Of a stretch of 7,892 bases of DNA, positions 1 to 6,187 are shown one piece after another (position 1 is the stretch's first letter; every line of letters starts with the position of its first letter). The position numbers were made by a program, and so were the translations under genes. A model generated the notes under the pieces. The model saw only the letters and a program-made list of their open reading frames with translations, was not told where the DNA came from and ran no database searches. Source of the stretch: Bacteroidota bacterium (GTDB taxonomy: Bacteria; Bacteroidota; Bacteroidia; Chitinophagales; Saprospiraceae). The stretch covers positions 1 through 7,892 of the forward strand of contig JAKQGD010000597.1 of the NCBI GenBank assembly GCA_029573365.1, in the 5' to 3' direction.

Positions 1-1353
1 TATGGCGGTACCCAGGACAATGGTGTCTGGATGGGCCCACATACCTTTGTCAACAACAAAGCATGGCAGTCTACAGGTGATTATCCCTACAAAATGATTC
101 TGGGAGGCGATGGCATGCAGGTGCAGATCGACAGCAGGGACAACACCACCGTTTATGCAGGCTTCCAGTTTGGTAATTACTATAGAATCAATACACGAAC
201 CCGCGAACGGGCATTCATCACACCAAAACACGACCTTGGCCAGAAACCGTATCGATGGAACTGGCAGACACCCATCCTGCTATCTCCTCACAATCAGGAC
301 ATATTGTATATGGCCTCAAATAAGCTGCTACGGTCTATGAACAAAGGCAAAGATTTCGTAGAAATATCAGGAGATCTCACCCTGGGTGGCCGTGAGGGAG
401 ATGTGCCTTTTGGTACCATCTCGGCCATAGATGAATCCAGGCTCAGATTTGGACTTATTTATGCGGGAACCGATGACGGCATGCTTCATGTAACCAAAGA
501 TGGAGGATATACCTGGACAAGGATAAATGATGGCTTGCCGCAAGGATTGTGGGTGTCTAGGGTCCAGGCCTCAGCATTTGATGAGGGTACTGTGTATGTG
601 ACACTCAACGGATACCGCAGTGACCACTTCAAGGCTTATGTATATGGCAGCAGAGATTATGGCAGGACATGGCGAGACCTCTCTTCTACATTGGCCGGCG
701 AGCCGGTAAATGTGATCAAAGAAGACCCATCCGACCCTTACATCCTGTATGTAGGTACCGATCATGGGGTATATGTCAGCCTCGACAAAGGCGACAATTT
801 TCAGCCTTTTTCGTCTTCTTTACCATCTGCCCCTGTGCATGACCTTGTCATCCAGCCCAAAGCCAGACATTTGCTTGTGGGTACCCACGGCAGGTCCATA
901 TACAAGGCAGACGTGACACATCTGCCGGCCATGAAAAAACGTATGTCAGCCGATAACCTCATTGTTTTTGGCAGCCCGGCCATACGGCACAACCCTTCAT
1001 GGGGCAGAATCAGAAACGTATTTTCAAAACCCATAGAAGCCACCTTTGGTTTTGATGCTTACAGTTCCGGTTCCGGTGAAGCCAAAATTGAAATCCGCAC
1101 TCCTGAAGGCAACCTTGTGGCATCAGAGAAGGTCGTGCTGCTCAAAGGTCTGGCAACATATAGCTACGACGCCAGAGTCAGAAAACAGCAGGAAAACGAA
1201 TTTCTGAAATGGAGCCGCACAACCGAATGGGTAAAATCCAAAGGCGAACCCATCAGGGCCGATGATGGCAGCTATTACCTGATACCGGGGAAATATAAGC
1301 TGAAACTGGTGCGGGGCTCTGCCGAATCCGAGACAGAACTAACCATTAAATAA
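1..1353 (+). CDS. Sortilin/VPS10-like BNR-repeat beta-propeller protein (5' truncated)
   Basis: The open frame enters from the left edge and reads 450 residues to TAA at 1351-1353; the N-terminus lies outside the window. Sequence shows BNR/Asp-box motifs (S/T-x-D-x-G-x-T-W type): TKDGGYTW at fragment residues 165-172, SRDYGRTW at 217-224, and weaker SLDKGDNF at 260-267 and SMNKGKDF at 112-119. They are separated by propeller-blade strands such as YAGTDDG, YVGTDHGVY and LLVGTHGRSIY. Residues from about 310 form a separate C-terminal domain without Asp boxes. Family knowledge: Bacteroidota proteins of this VPS10/sortilin-like class are usually about 900-1050 residues, secreted, and often labelled glycosyl hydrolase without proven activity. 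I therefore infer an extracytoplasmic propeller protein, probably binding protein or glycan, rather than a demonstrated enzyme. The tail ends ELTIK and lacks a T9SS PNP-type sorting domain. The phosphatase gene follows within 10-52 nt, so cotranscription is possible. Confidence 0.85.
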   Translation, partial: YGGTQDNGVWMGPHTFVNNKAWQSTGDYPYKMILGGDGMQVQIDSRDNTTVYAGFQFGNYYRINTRTRERAFITPKHDLGQKPYRWNWQTPILLSPHNQDILYMASNKLLRSMNKGKDFVEISGDLTLGGREGDVPFGTISAIDESRLRFGLIYAGTDDGMLHVTKDGGYTWTRINDGLPQGLWVSRVQASAFDEGTVYVTLNGYRSDHFKAYVYGSRDYGRTWRDLSSTLAGEPVNVIKEDPSDPYILYVGTDHGVYVSLDKGDNFQPFSSSLPSAPVHDLVIQPKARHLLVGTHGRSIYKADVTHLPAMKKRMSADNLIVFGSPAIRHNPSWGRIRNVFSKPIEATFGFDAYSSGSGEAKIEIRTPEGNLVASEKVVLLKGLATYSYDARVRKQQENEFLKWSRTTEWVKSKGEPIRADDGSYYLIPGKYKLKLVRGSAESETELTIK

Positions 1354-1405
1354 ACGAGGTAACGTGGGTCCCATATCCAATTGCTTGCTGCCAAATTTCA
1401 GGCAA

Positions 1406-2284
1406 ATGATCGGCAGGCTATTATTTTTAATTGCTTTTTGTATGGCATTTGTGGTGATATTGCCCGCAGCGGATGTGCCTTTAGATGATTTGCACCAATA
1501 CATCAATGATACTTTGCATCAGGATACTGCGGGTTTTCTTAAAGGCTTTGTTAGAGATCAGGGAAAGATATGGACATCACCGCTACGTTTTGGCAAAAAA
1601 GACCTGGCATTTTGGGGACCAGTAGCAGCTGCAGGCCTTTTGACCGTTGCCTATGACGAAAAGATCTTTGCTTCGGTGTCAGAGTACAAATCATCGCACA
1701 GGTGGGTAAGGACCCTGAGCCCTGTACTCAATCATGGTGGTGAGGACGTCACTGTGATAGGCACAGGTGTTGCATTTTATGCCGGAGGCCTGATATTTAA
1801 GGACCCTAAAGCAAAACAAACAGGCATCCTCGCCATGCAGTCGTTGATGCACGCCTCTATAGTGGGCAATGTAGTTAAATTATTTACCGGCAGGCAAAGG
1901 CCCCGGTATGACTCTGCTGACAGCGACTGGCACTGGTTTCCGGCATCTCTTCAGGCATTTGGGGAGGGACCACGGGACAAGTATTCGTCATTTGTGTCGG
2001 GTCATACCATCTCGGCGTGGAGTGTAGCCACAGTTGTTGCCATGCAATACAGAAACAGACCTGTAGTGCCGGTTTTATGTTACACCCTTGCAGCAGGCAG
2101 CGGACTGGCGAGGGTGACAGAAGGGGCTCACTGGCTGTCAGACGTGATATGCGGAGCAGCCTTGGGTTATTCGATAGGACGCTTTGTGGTCAGAAACAGA
2201 CAAAATACAAAATGGAAAATCTTTCCCGGAAAACGGGATAATGTCATTTATCTGACAGGTATTTACGAGATAGGATATAAGTAA
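1406..2284 (+). CDS. PAP2-superfamily phosphatase with signal peptide
   Basis: A 292-residue protein with all three signature motifs of the PAP2 (type 2 phosphatidic acid phosphatase) superfamily. C1 is K158-x6-R165-P166 (KLFTGRQRP). C2 is VSGH with H200, where many relatives have PSGH. C3 is R236-x5-H242-x3-D246 (ARVTEGAHWLSD). In this family the C3 histidine forms the phospho-enzyme and the C2 histidine is the general acid, so the active site appears intact. Members dephosphorylate lipid phosphates such as undecaprenyl-PP, phosphatidate or PGP; the substrate cannot be told here. The N-terminus (MIGR, then hydrophobic residues to LPAAD) looks like a signal peptide. Several hydrophobic stretches around the motifs suggest membrane association facing the periplasm. 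An in-frame GTG at 1364 would add 14 residues and has GAGG four bases upstream. I prefer ATG 1406 because it places the charged n-region at the terminus. It sits directly behind the propeller gene. Confidence 0.88.
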   Translation: MIGRLLFLIAFCMAFVVILPAADVPLDDLHQYINDTLHQDTAGFLKGFVRDQGKIWTSPLRFGKKDLAFWGPVAAAGLLTVAYDEKIFASVSEYKSSHRWVRTLSPVLNHGGEDVTVIGTGVAFYAGGLIFKDPKAKQTGILAMQSLMHASIVGNVVKLFTGRQRPRYDSADSDWHWFPASLQAFGEGPRDKYSSFVSGHTISAWSVATVVAMQYRNRPVVPVLCYTLAAGSGLARVTEGAHWLSDVICGAALGYSIGRFVVRNRQNTKWKIFPGKRDNVIYLTGIYEIGYK

Positions 2285-2318
2285 TGTGGTTAATGTAGTG
2301 ATTTTATTGTAAAATATC

Positions 2319-2349
2319 TTGGTTATATAGAGATATCGCCATATATTTG
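2319..2349 (+). promoter_or_regulatory. Bacteroidota-type promoter for the tandem esterase gene
   Basis: TATATTTG at 2342-2349 matches the -7 consensus TAnnTTTG of the Bacteroidota primary sigma factor. TTG at 2319-2321 lies 20 bases before it and matches the -33 element. Transcription would begin near 2356, giving a leader of about 65 nt before ATG 2420. This implies the esterase gene is transcribed independently of the phosphatase gene. No strong intrinsic terminator is visible in 2285-2419; only an A/T-only hairpin (ATTTTA-TTG-TAAAAT, 2301-2315) is present. Confidence 0.6.
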
Positions 2350-2419
2350 TTTGTTGTTGGCCCGTATTTGGCATATATAAATAACGGACCTGATTTTCGA
2401 TAACCCCGAATTCAAAATC

Positions 2420-4765
2420 ATGATTATTTTTACTTCCTTCAGGTATTTGATTTTCCTTTGTTTACTACCTGTTTTTACGTTTTCTGTTGGTTTGTCTGCT
2501 GCCGGTTCGCCGCCAGGCGGAAAAATAAGGGTCACAACCATGGTTGATGGTACGGAAAGAGAGTACTTTATCCATTTGCCGGATTCATATGATGGAACAA
2601 AGCCTTTTCCACTTGTTTTTATGTTGCATGGTACGAGTGGTGATGGCGAGGTGTTTTACAATGCTTATGGCTGGAAAGAATTGAGCGAAACAGAAAATTT
2701 TATACCGGTATTTCCTTCATCAGGCAGATACAAGATCATCGATGACGGTGAGAATAAAACCACTACAAAATGGAATACAGTACCGGATGCCAACTGGCAG
2801 TTTCAGCCCGGAGAAAAAGGCCTGGATGACATAAAGTTCCTCAGGAAAGTGATCGAAGAGATGAAGATGTCATATAACATCGACTCCAAAAGGATTTATC
2901 TTAACGGGTTTTCAAATGGGGGAGCTATGGCAGCTAAATGTGCAGTGGAAATGAGTGATGTGTTTGCGGCTGTAGCCGAAAATGCAGGCTCGTTTTTTTT
3001 AGATACTGTTTACATCCCCAAAAGGAAACTCCCCGTCCTGTATCAGGTAGGCAATCAGGACTACGGCCCTGGCAATGAAGGCCCTGAAGTCCCATTATCC
3101 ATGCTCGACACACTCATCAGTACACCAGGCATTGCTTTTCAGGGTGGTAAACATTACAGAATAGCGGCAAATCATATCAACAATTTCAACCTTCATCCTG
3201 AGCATGATGTTATGGGTGACACATCCTTTGCAGTGCAGGCACTCTATCAGCCTGTGGAGCCGGGGCCCGGAACAGGTTATGAATTTAGGTTTGTCCTGGT
3301 AAAAGGTCTGGCCCACAACTATCCAAATGGTAACAACCATCCGTTCAATGCACCACGAGTTCATTGGAACTGGATGAAACAATTCGTCCTGGAAAATGCA
3401 GGTTCAGCCCAAAATCTTGATGTCACTCAGGGGTATGGCAGTGGCAGTTACAGTCAGGGAGACAAAGTGCATATATGGTCCCGGCAGGAAGATGGCAAGG
3501 TCTTTACCCACTGGTCTGGCGATGTACAATATCTTGATGCACCCGAAGAATACCATACCATTGTTACCATGCCGGAAGGAAATGTCAGCGTTACCGCCAA
3601 TTATGCCACTTTGACTCAGGCCATGAAATTGACACAGGTTACTGTTCAGGGTGCTCAAAGGCCCAAAAAAATTTATACTTATCTGCCACCCATCGATCGA
3701 GTCAAAGGGGTTGTCTGGTTTTTTCACGGTACCAATGGCAATGCTGCAAGTATGGCTTTTACCATCGATACCAAACAATACATTGACCTATTGATGTCGA
3801 GAGATTTTGGTGTAGTGGCAATAACAAGTGAGGAGAGCGAATTTGACATAGATTTTAACAATGACGGCGTTTACAGGTGGTCCTATGGCTTGGATTCTAA
3901 TTTAGTGGATATAGCCAATGTCAGGGCCATAAGGGACTCCATCATAAATCGAGGCCTAATAGGAAGCTCTACAAGACATCATGCCTTTGGCTATTCTGCC
4001 GGTGGTGCTTTTACCGAATTTATTGCCAACGTATTAGGCTGGGAAACGGCAATAAACCACAATTCGCCAGGCAACGAAACGATATCTATGTTCAGCACGA
4101 TTCCATATTTGGCCGCCATCAGCGAAAACGACCTCAATCCGGGAGTAGGGCCTGCAGGCAATGCCCAGGCAAGGCAAAACATACTCAATTATCAGTCACG
4201 AAATGCCTGTGCAATGCTCCACGAACATAAAGCTTCTCCGCTCTATCCGGAGAGATTTGATCGGTCCTCCTTTATTACTGAAGCGACCTCTAAACTTATA
4301 TTTAATGAGATGAAGGCCAACGATTTGCTCGACAGTGACAACTATCTTTTATATTCTTATGATCAGATTGAGGCGATTGTATTATCCAATCCTGTTAAGT
4401 TTCCCCTCGTACGTAATCTGAGTCCTGGTCAGCTAAATGACATCAAAAACGAAATCAGTGTGTGCCATGCCGAACACAACGTAAAAGCAGACATCAATGG
4501 GCTCATATACAAATTTATGACCGAAGCATGTGGCAATACCACAGATGTGGCTGAAACGGAGGTGGAGCCTTCAGGCCTGAAAGTAACTCCCAATCCAGCC
4601 ATGGATTTTATCACTCTCAATGCTGAGGGCAACTGGACCATCTACGACTTACAGGGCCGGAAAATAGCGACAGGAAATCAGTCGCTGATAAGGACAGACT
4701 TCCTGTTACCGGGTTTGTATATCATCAGTTGCGGAGCGGCAAATGCCAGATTTTTAAAATACTGA
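2420..4765 (+). CDS. Secreted tandem-domain esterase (two PHB-depolymerase/feruloyl-esterase-like alpha/beta hydrolase domains) with T9SS sorting domain
   Basis: A 781-residue secreted protein. Residues 1-28 are a signal peptide (hydrophobic core about 9-24, then SAA). Domain 1 (about 35-325) resembles the PHB-depolymerase/LpqC/feruloyl-esterase group: oxyanion-region HGTSG at 70-74, nucleophile elbow GFSNGG with S165, likely acid D214 in GNQD, and H299 in GLAHNYP. Residues about 331-396 form a beta module of the InlB/bacterial-repeat kind (GSGSYSQGD, FTHWSGD, NVSVTANY). Domain 2 (about 405-702) repeats the fold: HGTNG at 436-440, GYSAGG with S526, likely acid D571 in SEND, and H683 or H686 near its end. 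Residues 719-781 are a T9SS type A sorting domain (VTPNP, YDLQGRKI, LPGLYII). I infer an ester-cleaving enzyme delivered across the outer membrane, probably surface-anchored or released; polyester, acetylated polysaccharide and feruloyl esters all fit. The region 476-483 (DIDFNNDG) resembles part of a calcium loop. Confidence 0.9.
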   Translation: MIIFTSFRYLIFLCLLPVFTFSVGLSAAGSPPGGKIRVTTMVDGTEREYFIHLPDSYDGTKPFPLVFMLHGTSGDGEVFYNAYGWKELSETENFIPVFPSSGRYKIIDDGENKTTTKWNTVPDANWQFQPGEKGLDDIKFLRKVIEEMKMSYNIDSKRIYLNGFSNGGAMAAKCAVEMSDVFAAVAENAGSFFLDTVYIPKRKLPVLYQVGNQDYGPGNEGPEVPLSMLDTLISTPGIAFQGGKHYRIAANHINNFNLHPEHDVMGDTSFAVQALYQPVEPGPGTGYEFRFVLVKGLAHNYPNGNNHPFNAPRVHWNWMKQFVLENAGSAQNLDVTQGYGSGSYSQGDKVHIWSRQEDGKVFTHWSGDVQYLDAPEEYHTIVTMPEGNVSVTANYATLTQAMKLTQVTVQGAQRPKKIYTYLPPIDRVKGVVWFFHGTNGNAASMAFTIDTKQYIDLLMSRDFGVVAITSEESEFDIDFNNDGVYRWSYGLDSNLVDIANVRAIRDSIINRGLIGSSTRHHAFGYSAGGAFTEFIANVLGWETAINHNSPGNETISMFSTIPYLAAISENDLNPGVGPAGNAQARQNILNYQSRNACAMLHEHKASPLYPERFDRSSFITEATSKLIFNEMKANDLLDSDNYLLYSYDQIEAIVLSNPVKFPLVRNLSPGQLNDIKNEISVCHAEHNVKADINGLIYKFMTEACGNTTDVAETEVEPSGLKVTPNPAMDFITLNAEGNWTIYDLQGRKIATGNQSLIRTDFLLPGLYIISCGAANARFLKY

Positions 4766-4775
4766 TTCCATCAGT
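4761..4775 (-). terminator. Small hairpin shared by two convergent stop codons, weak terminator for the response regulator
   Basis: ACTGAT (4761-4766) and ATCAGT (4770-4775) form a perfect 6-bp stem with a 3-nt loop. The esterase stop TGA (4763-4765) lies in one arm and the response-regulator stop (complement of TCA 4771-4773) in the other. Read on the minus strand, the hairpin is followed by ATTTTA, so it could act as a weak intrinsic terminator for the response regulator. On the plus strand no T-run follows. The stem is short, so this is a tentative call. Confidence 0.35.
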
Positions 4776-5418
4776 CAAGGAGGTTATTTTCGAGTGCTAT
4801 TCTGACCAAGCCTACGCTATTGCGGGCATTGAGCTTGGAGAGGAGGCTGCTGCGGTGAGATTCTACCGTTTTGAGGCTGATATACAGATTATCCGCTATC
4901 TCCTGTGTAGTAAACTCCTGGGCAATCAGCTTGAGCACTTCCTTTTCCCTTCTAGATAATTTGGGTATAAAAGAGGTGTTTTTGCCCGAAGCTTTGCGTT
5001 GGTTCATAAGGCTCTTCATAATGGTTTCTGTCACTTCCTTGGAGAAATAGGAATCGCCGTTTGCTACCGTACGAATGGCTTTGAGCAGTTCTTCCCTGCC
5101 TGTATTTTTGAGCAGGTAACCCTTGGCTCCGTTGTTTAGGATTTCTGATACGAAGCTTTCTTCATTAAACATGGATATGGCCAGCACCCTGACGTCAGGA
5201 TAGTGAGCTGTGATTTCCTTGCACACTTCGATGCCATTCATACCCGGTAGATTGACGTCGAGCAGGACGATGTTTACTTTGTTGTTTTTGAGGAAGTCGA
5301 TCACCGACGGGCCATCATAACTCCGGCCTGCCACCTGCAGATCAGACTCAGATTTGAGGATGGATTCCATGCCGTCAACAAACATGGTGTGGTCATCGGC
5401 TATCAATATATTTATCAT
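4771..5418 (-). CDS. NarL/FixJ-family two-component response regulator
   Basis: A 215-residue regulator of normal length for the family. The receiver domain (about 1-120) has the acidic pair D8-D9 (ADDH), phosphoacceptor D54 (LLDVNLPGMNG), S82 at the Thr/Ser switch position, and K104 in GYLLKN. A short linker (about 135-150) leads to a LuxR-type helix-turn-helix (about 153-210) with the diagnostic LSRREKEVLKLIA, TTQEIADNLYIS and KTVESHRSSLLSKL. All phosphorylation residues are present, so the protein should be a functional DNA-binding output regulator in the cytoplasm. The start is the ATG at 5416-5418; a TAnnTTTG box lies 43-50 nt upstream. The divergent HisKA_3 kinase 769 nt away belongs to the class that normally phosphorylates NarL-type regulators, so it is the likely partner, although orphan pairing elsewhere is possible. 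The 3' end converges on the esterase gene with 5 nt between stops. Confidence 0.95.
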   Translation of the reverse strand: MINILIADDHTMFVDGMESILKSESDLQVAGRSYDGPSVIDFLKNNKVNIVLLDVNLPGMNGIEVCKEITAHYPDVRVLAISMFNEESFVSEILNNGAKGYLLKNTGREELLKAIRTVANGDSYFSKEVTETIMKSLMNQRKASGKNTSFIPKLSRREKEVLKLIAQEFTTQEIADNLYISLKTVESHRSSLLSKLNARNSVGLVRIALENNLLD

Positions 5419-5461
5419 TGGATAATATTAAAGTTTCTGATTATTAGCTCAATACTGCATA

Positions 5462-5469
5462 CAAAGTTA
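5462..5469 (-). promoter_or_regulatory. -7 promoter box of the response regulator gene
   Basis: Read on the minus strand, 5469-5462 is TAACTTTG, a full match to the Bacteroidota -7 consensus TAnnTTTG. Transcription would start near 5455, leaving a leader of roughly 37 nt before ATG 5418. No good TTG lies at the expected -33 spacing; the closest is a GTTTT at 5490-5486. The promoter may therefore be intrinsically weak or need an activator. Confidence 0.5.
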
Positions 5470-5476
5470 CTATGTT

Positions 5477-5500
5477 TTTACCCATAAAACTTCGGGTAAA
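5477..5500. promoter_or_regulatory. Inverted heptamer TTTACCC-N10-GGGTAAA, candidate operator
   Basis: TTTACCC (5477-5483) and GGGTAAA (5494-5500) are exact inverted copies with a 10-nt spacer. They lie just upstream of the response-regulator -7 box and cover its -33 region. Further ACCC/GGGT copies follow at 5500-5503 and 5517-5520. The arrangement suits a dimeric DNA-binding protein, possibly the NarL-type regulator itself acting on its own gene. That is inference from position and symmetry only. Confidence 0.35.
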
Positions 5501-5563
5501 CCCCTAAAAATAAAATGGGTGTTTCCTGCGATGTCAGGCAAATTTTTTACTCCCATCTTTGTA

Positions 5564-5790
5564 ATGTCAAAAATGATTGACGCATTTGAGATTGAGTTTT
5601 TAAGAAATAACGGTGAATGAGGAGATTTTGGATGTCAGGGGCGGATTATTATAGTTTGTTGGCCGGACACCCAAAATCTCAGGTTCATCGATTCCCGCAG
5701 GAAAATATGCCGGGAGTTTTGACAAGAATCTTGGTAAGGAAGCATGGACTTGTTATGAGCGGTTAGATGTTGTCATGCTTCTTTTTAAGA
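5564..5790 (+). ncRNA. Candidate structured RNA with three hairpins and a terminal T-run
   Basis: Three successive stems can be drawn on the plus strand. Stem 1 pairs 5622-5639 with 5663-5680 at 16 of 18 positions, including a perfect 10-bp GAGATTTTGG/CCAAAATCTC base. Stem 2 pairs 5691-5697 (ATTCCCG) with 5711-5717 (CGGGAGT), one pair being G-T, with CA/TG added above a bulge. Stem 3 pairs 5736-5746 with 5774-5784 over 11 pairs with one G-T (core GAAGCATG/CATGCTTC) and runs into TTTTT at 5782-5786, like an intrinsic terminator with a 27-nt loop. The left boundary is a guess: CATCTTTG at 5554-5561 is one base from the -7 consensus and would start transcription near 5568, but no -33 element is seen. 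It matches no RNA family I recognise. The minus strand lacks a T-run at its exit, so plus orientation is favoured. Confidence 0.35.
5617..5766 (+). CDS. Doubtful 49-codon open frame inside the hairpin region
   Basis: ATG 5617 to TAG 5764-5766 encodes 49 residues beginning MRRFWMSGADYY, with several basic residues and no recognised domain, signal peptide or membrane segment. Its start overlaps the stop of an 18-codon frame (5564-5620) as ATGA, an arrangement seen in translational coupling. The frame runs through hairpins 1 and 2 and into hairpin 3, which argues that the conserved signal here is RNA or DNA structure rather than protein. I list it only because a leader-peptide or small-protein role cannot be excluded. 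Confidence 0.12.
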   Translation: MRRFWMSGADYYSLLAGHPKSQVHRFPQENMPGVLTRILVRKHGLVMSG

Positions 5791-6045
5791 ATAATGGGAT
5801 GCATTAAAGAATGGGTCACCGATAAAATTTCTCTTTTCTTTTTTAGGTTTACGGAATGAGCAATATGAGAGTTGGGTTTCGGTATTTTGGTCCATGTTTC
5901 ACATTAAAATACTGTGTTCCTTAGAAAATAACCCCAAATTACCGGCCCAACTTGATTATTGTTCTGACTTCAACGAGATTATGTTTCCGGATTTTCCGGC
6001 TACCATATAAGATGTAAATACTCATTGGGATTTGACTGTTGCATT

Positions 6046-6087
6046 AAAAGAAAGGCTCTCAAAAAGTTGAGGGCTTTTCTTTTTTTA
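6046..6087 (+). terminator. Strong rho-independent terminator
   Basis: The arm 6046-6060 (AAAAGAAAGGCTCTC) pairs with 6069-6083 over 15 positions, two of them G-T, around an 8-nt loop AAAAAGTT. The 3' arm runs into a T-tract (TTTTTT at 6081-6086). The A-rich left arm and T-rich right arm give the typical intrinsic terminator look on the plus strand and could work to some extent in reverse. No recognisable gene ends just upstream. It may end a transcript from the hairpin region at 5564-5790, or shield the kinase promoter from read-through. Confidence 0.75.
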
Positions 6088-6168
6088 TTTGCTTCTGGTC
6101 AGGTAATGGAATTAAAAAACTTCAAAATTCACATTAAACCATATGACCCTCATTTCAAATTATTGGCC

Positions 6169-6176
6169 TAAATTTG
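6169..6176 (+). promoter_or_regulatory. -7 promoter box before the histidine kinase gene
   Basis: TAAATTTG matches the Bacteroidota -7 consensus TAnnTTTG. It lies 11 nt before ATG 6188, so transcription would start near 6183 and leave a leader of only about five bases. No TTG is found at the -33 spacing (around 6146-6149). Either the mRNA is almost leaderless, the real start codon is further in, or the match is fortuitous. Confidence 0.35.
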
Positions 6177-6187
6177 TATATAATTTA

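Larger units (their letters stand above)
5419..6187. other. 769-nt divergent intergenic region, no convincing protein gene
   Basis: This stretch separates the minus-strand response regulator from the plus-strand kinase. It is visibly richer in A/T than the flanking genes, and stop codons interrupt all frames. It contains the response-regulator promoter and operator-like repeats (5462-5520), a run of three plus-strand hairpins (5622-5784), and a strong terminator hairpin (6046-6087). Near the kinase start is a -7 box (6169-6176). Two minor dyads also occur: GTATTTT/AAAATAC (5882-5888 with 5906-5912) and CCGGA-TTT-TCCGG (5987-5999). Tiny open frames at 5564-5620, 5617-5766, 5794-5859 and 5856-5924 have no recognisable products. 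No tRNA or repeat family was recognised. Confidence 0.7.

Noticed and set aside
1..1353. Naming the first gene a glycosyl hydrolase (sialidase)
   Set aside because: BNR repeats alone do not show catalysis; the RIP motif and catalytic residues of sialidases are not visible in the part present.
2414..2427. AATCATGATT palindrome covering the esterase start codon
   Set aside because: Ten bases of A/T-rich symmetry at an ATG arise easily by chance, and no second copy or regulator site supports an operator.
3404..3778. A 124-codon minus-strand open frame
   Set aside because: It is the shadow of the esterase gene in the region of the beta-repeat module and the start of domain 2; no domain or start signal supports it.
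5622..5680. The 18-nt imperfect inverted repeat as transposon or MITE ends
   Set aside because: The repeats are only 23 nt apart, there is no flanking target-site duplication, and no second copy occurs in the window; an RNA or DNA hairpin is the simpler reading.
5564..5790. Retron-type msr/msd RNA or group II intron fragment
   Set aside because: No reverse transcriptase frame exists anywhere in the window, and the stems do not match the conserved parts of either element.
5882..5912. GTATTTT/AAAATAC dyad as a terminator
   Set aside because: The stem is almost all A/T with a 17-nt loop and no T-run after it.
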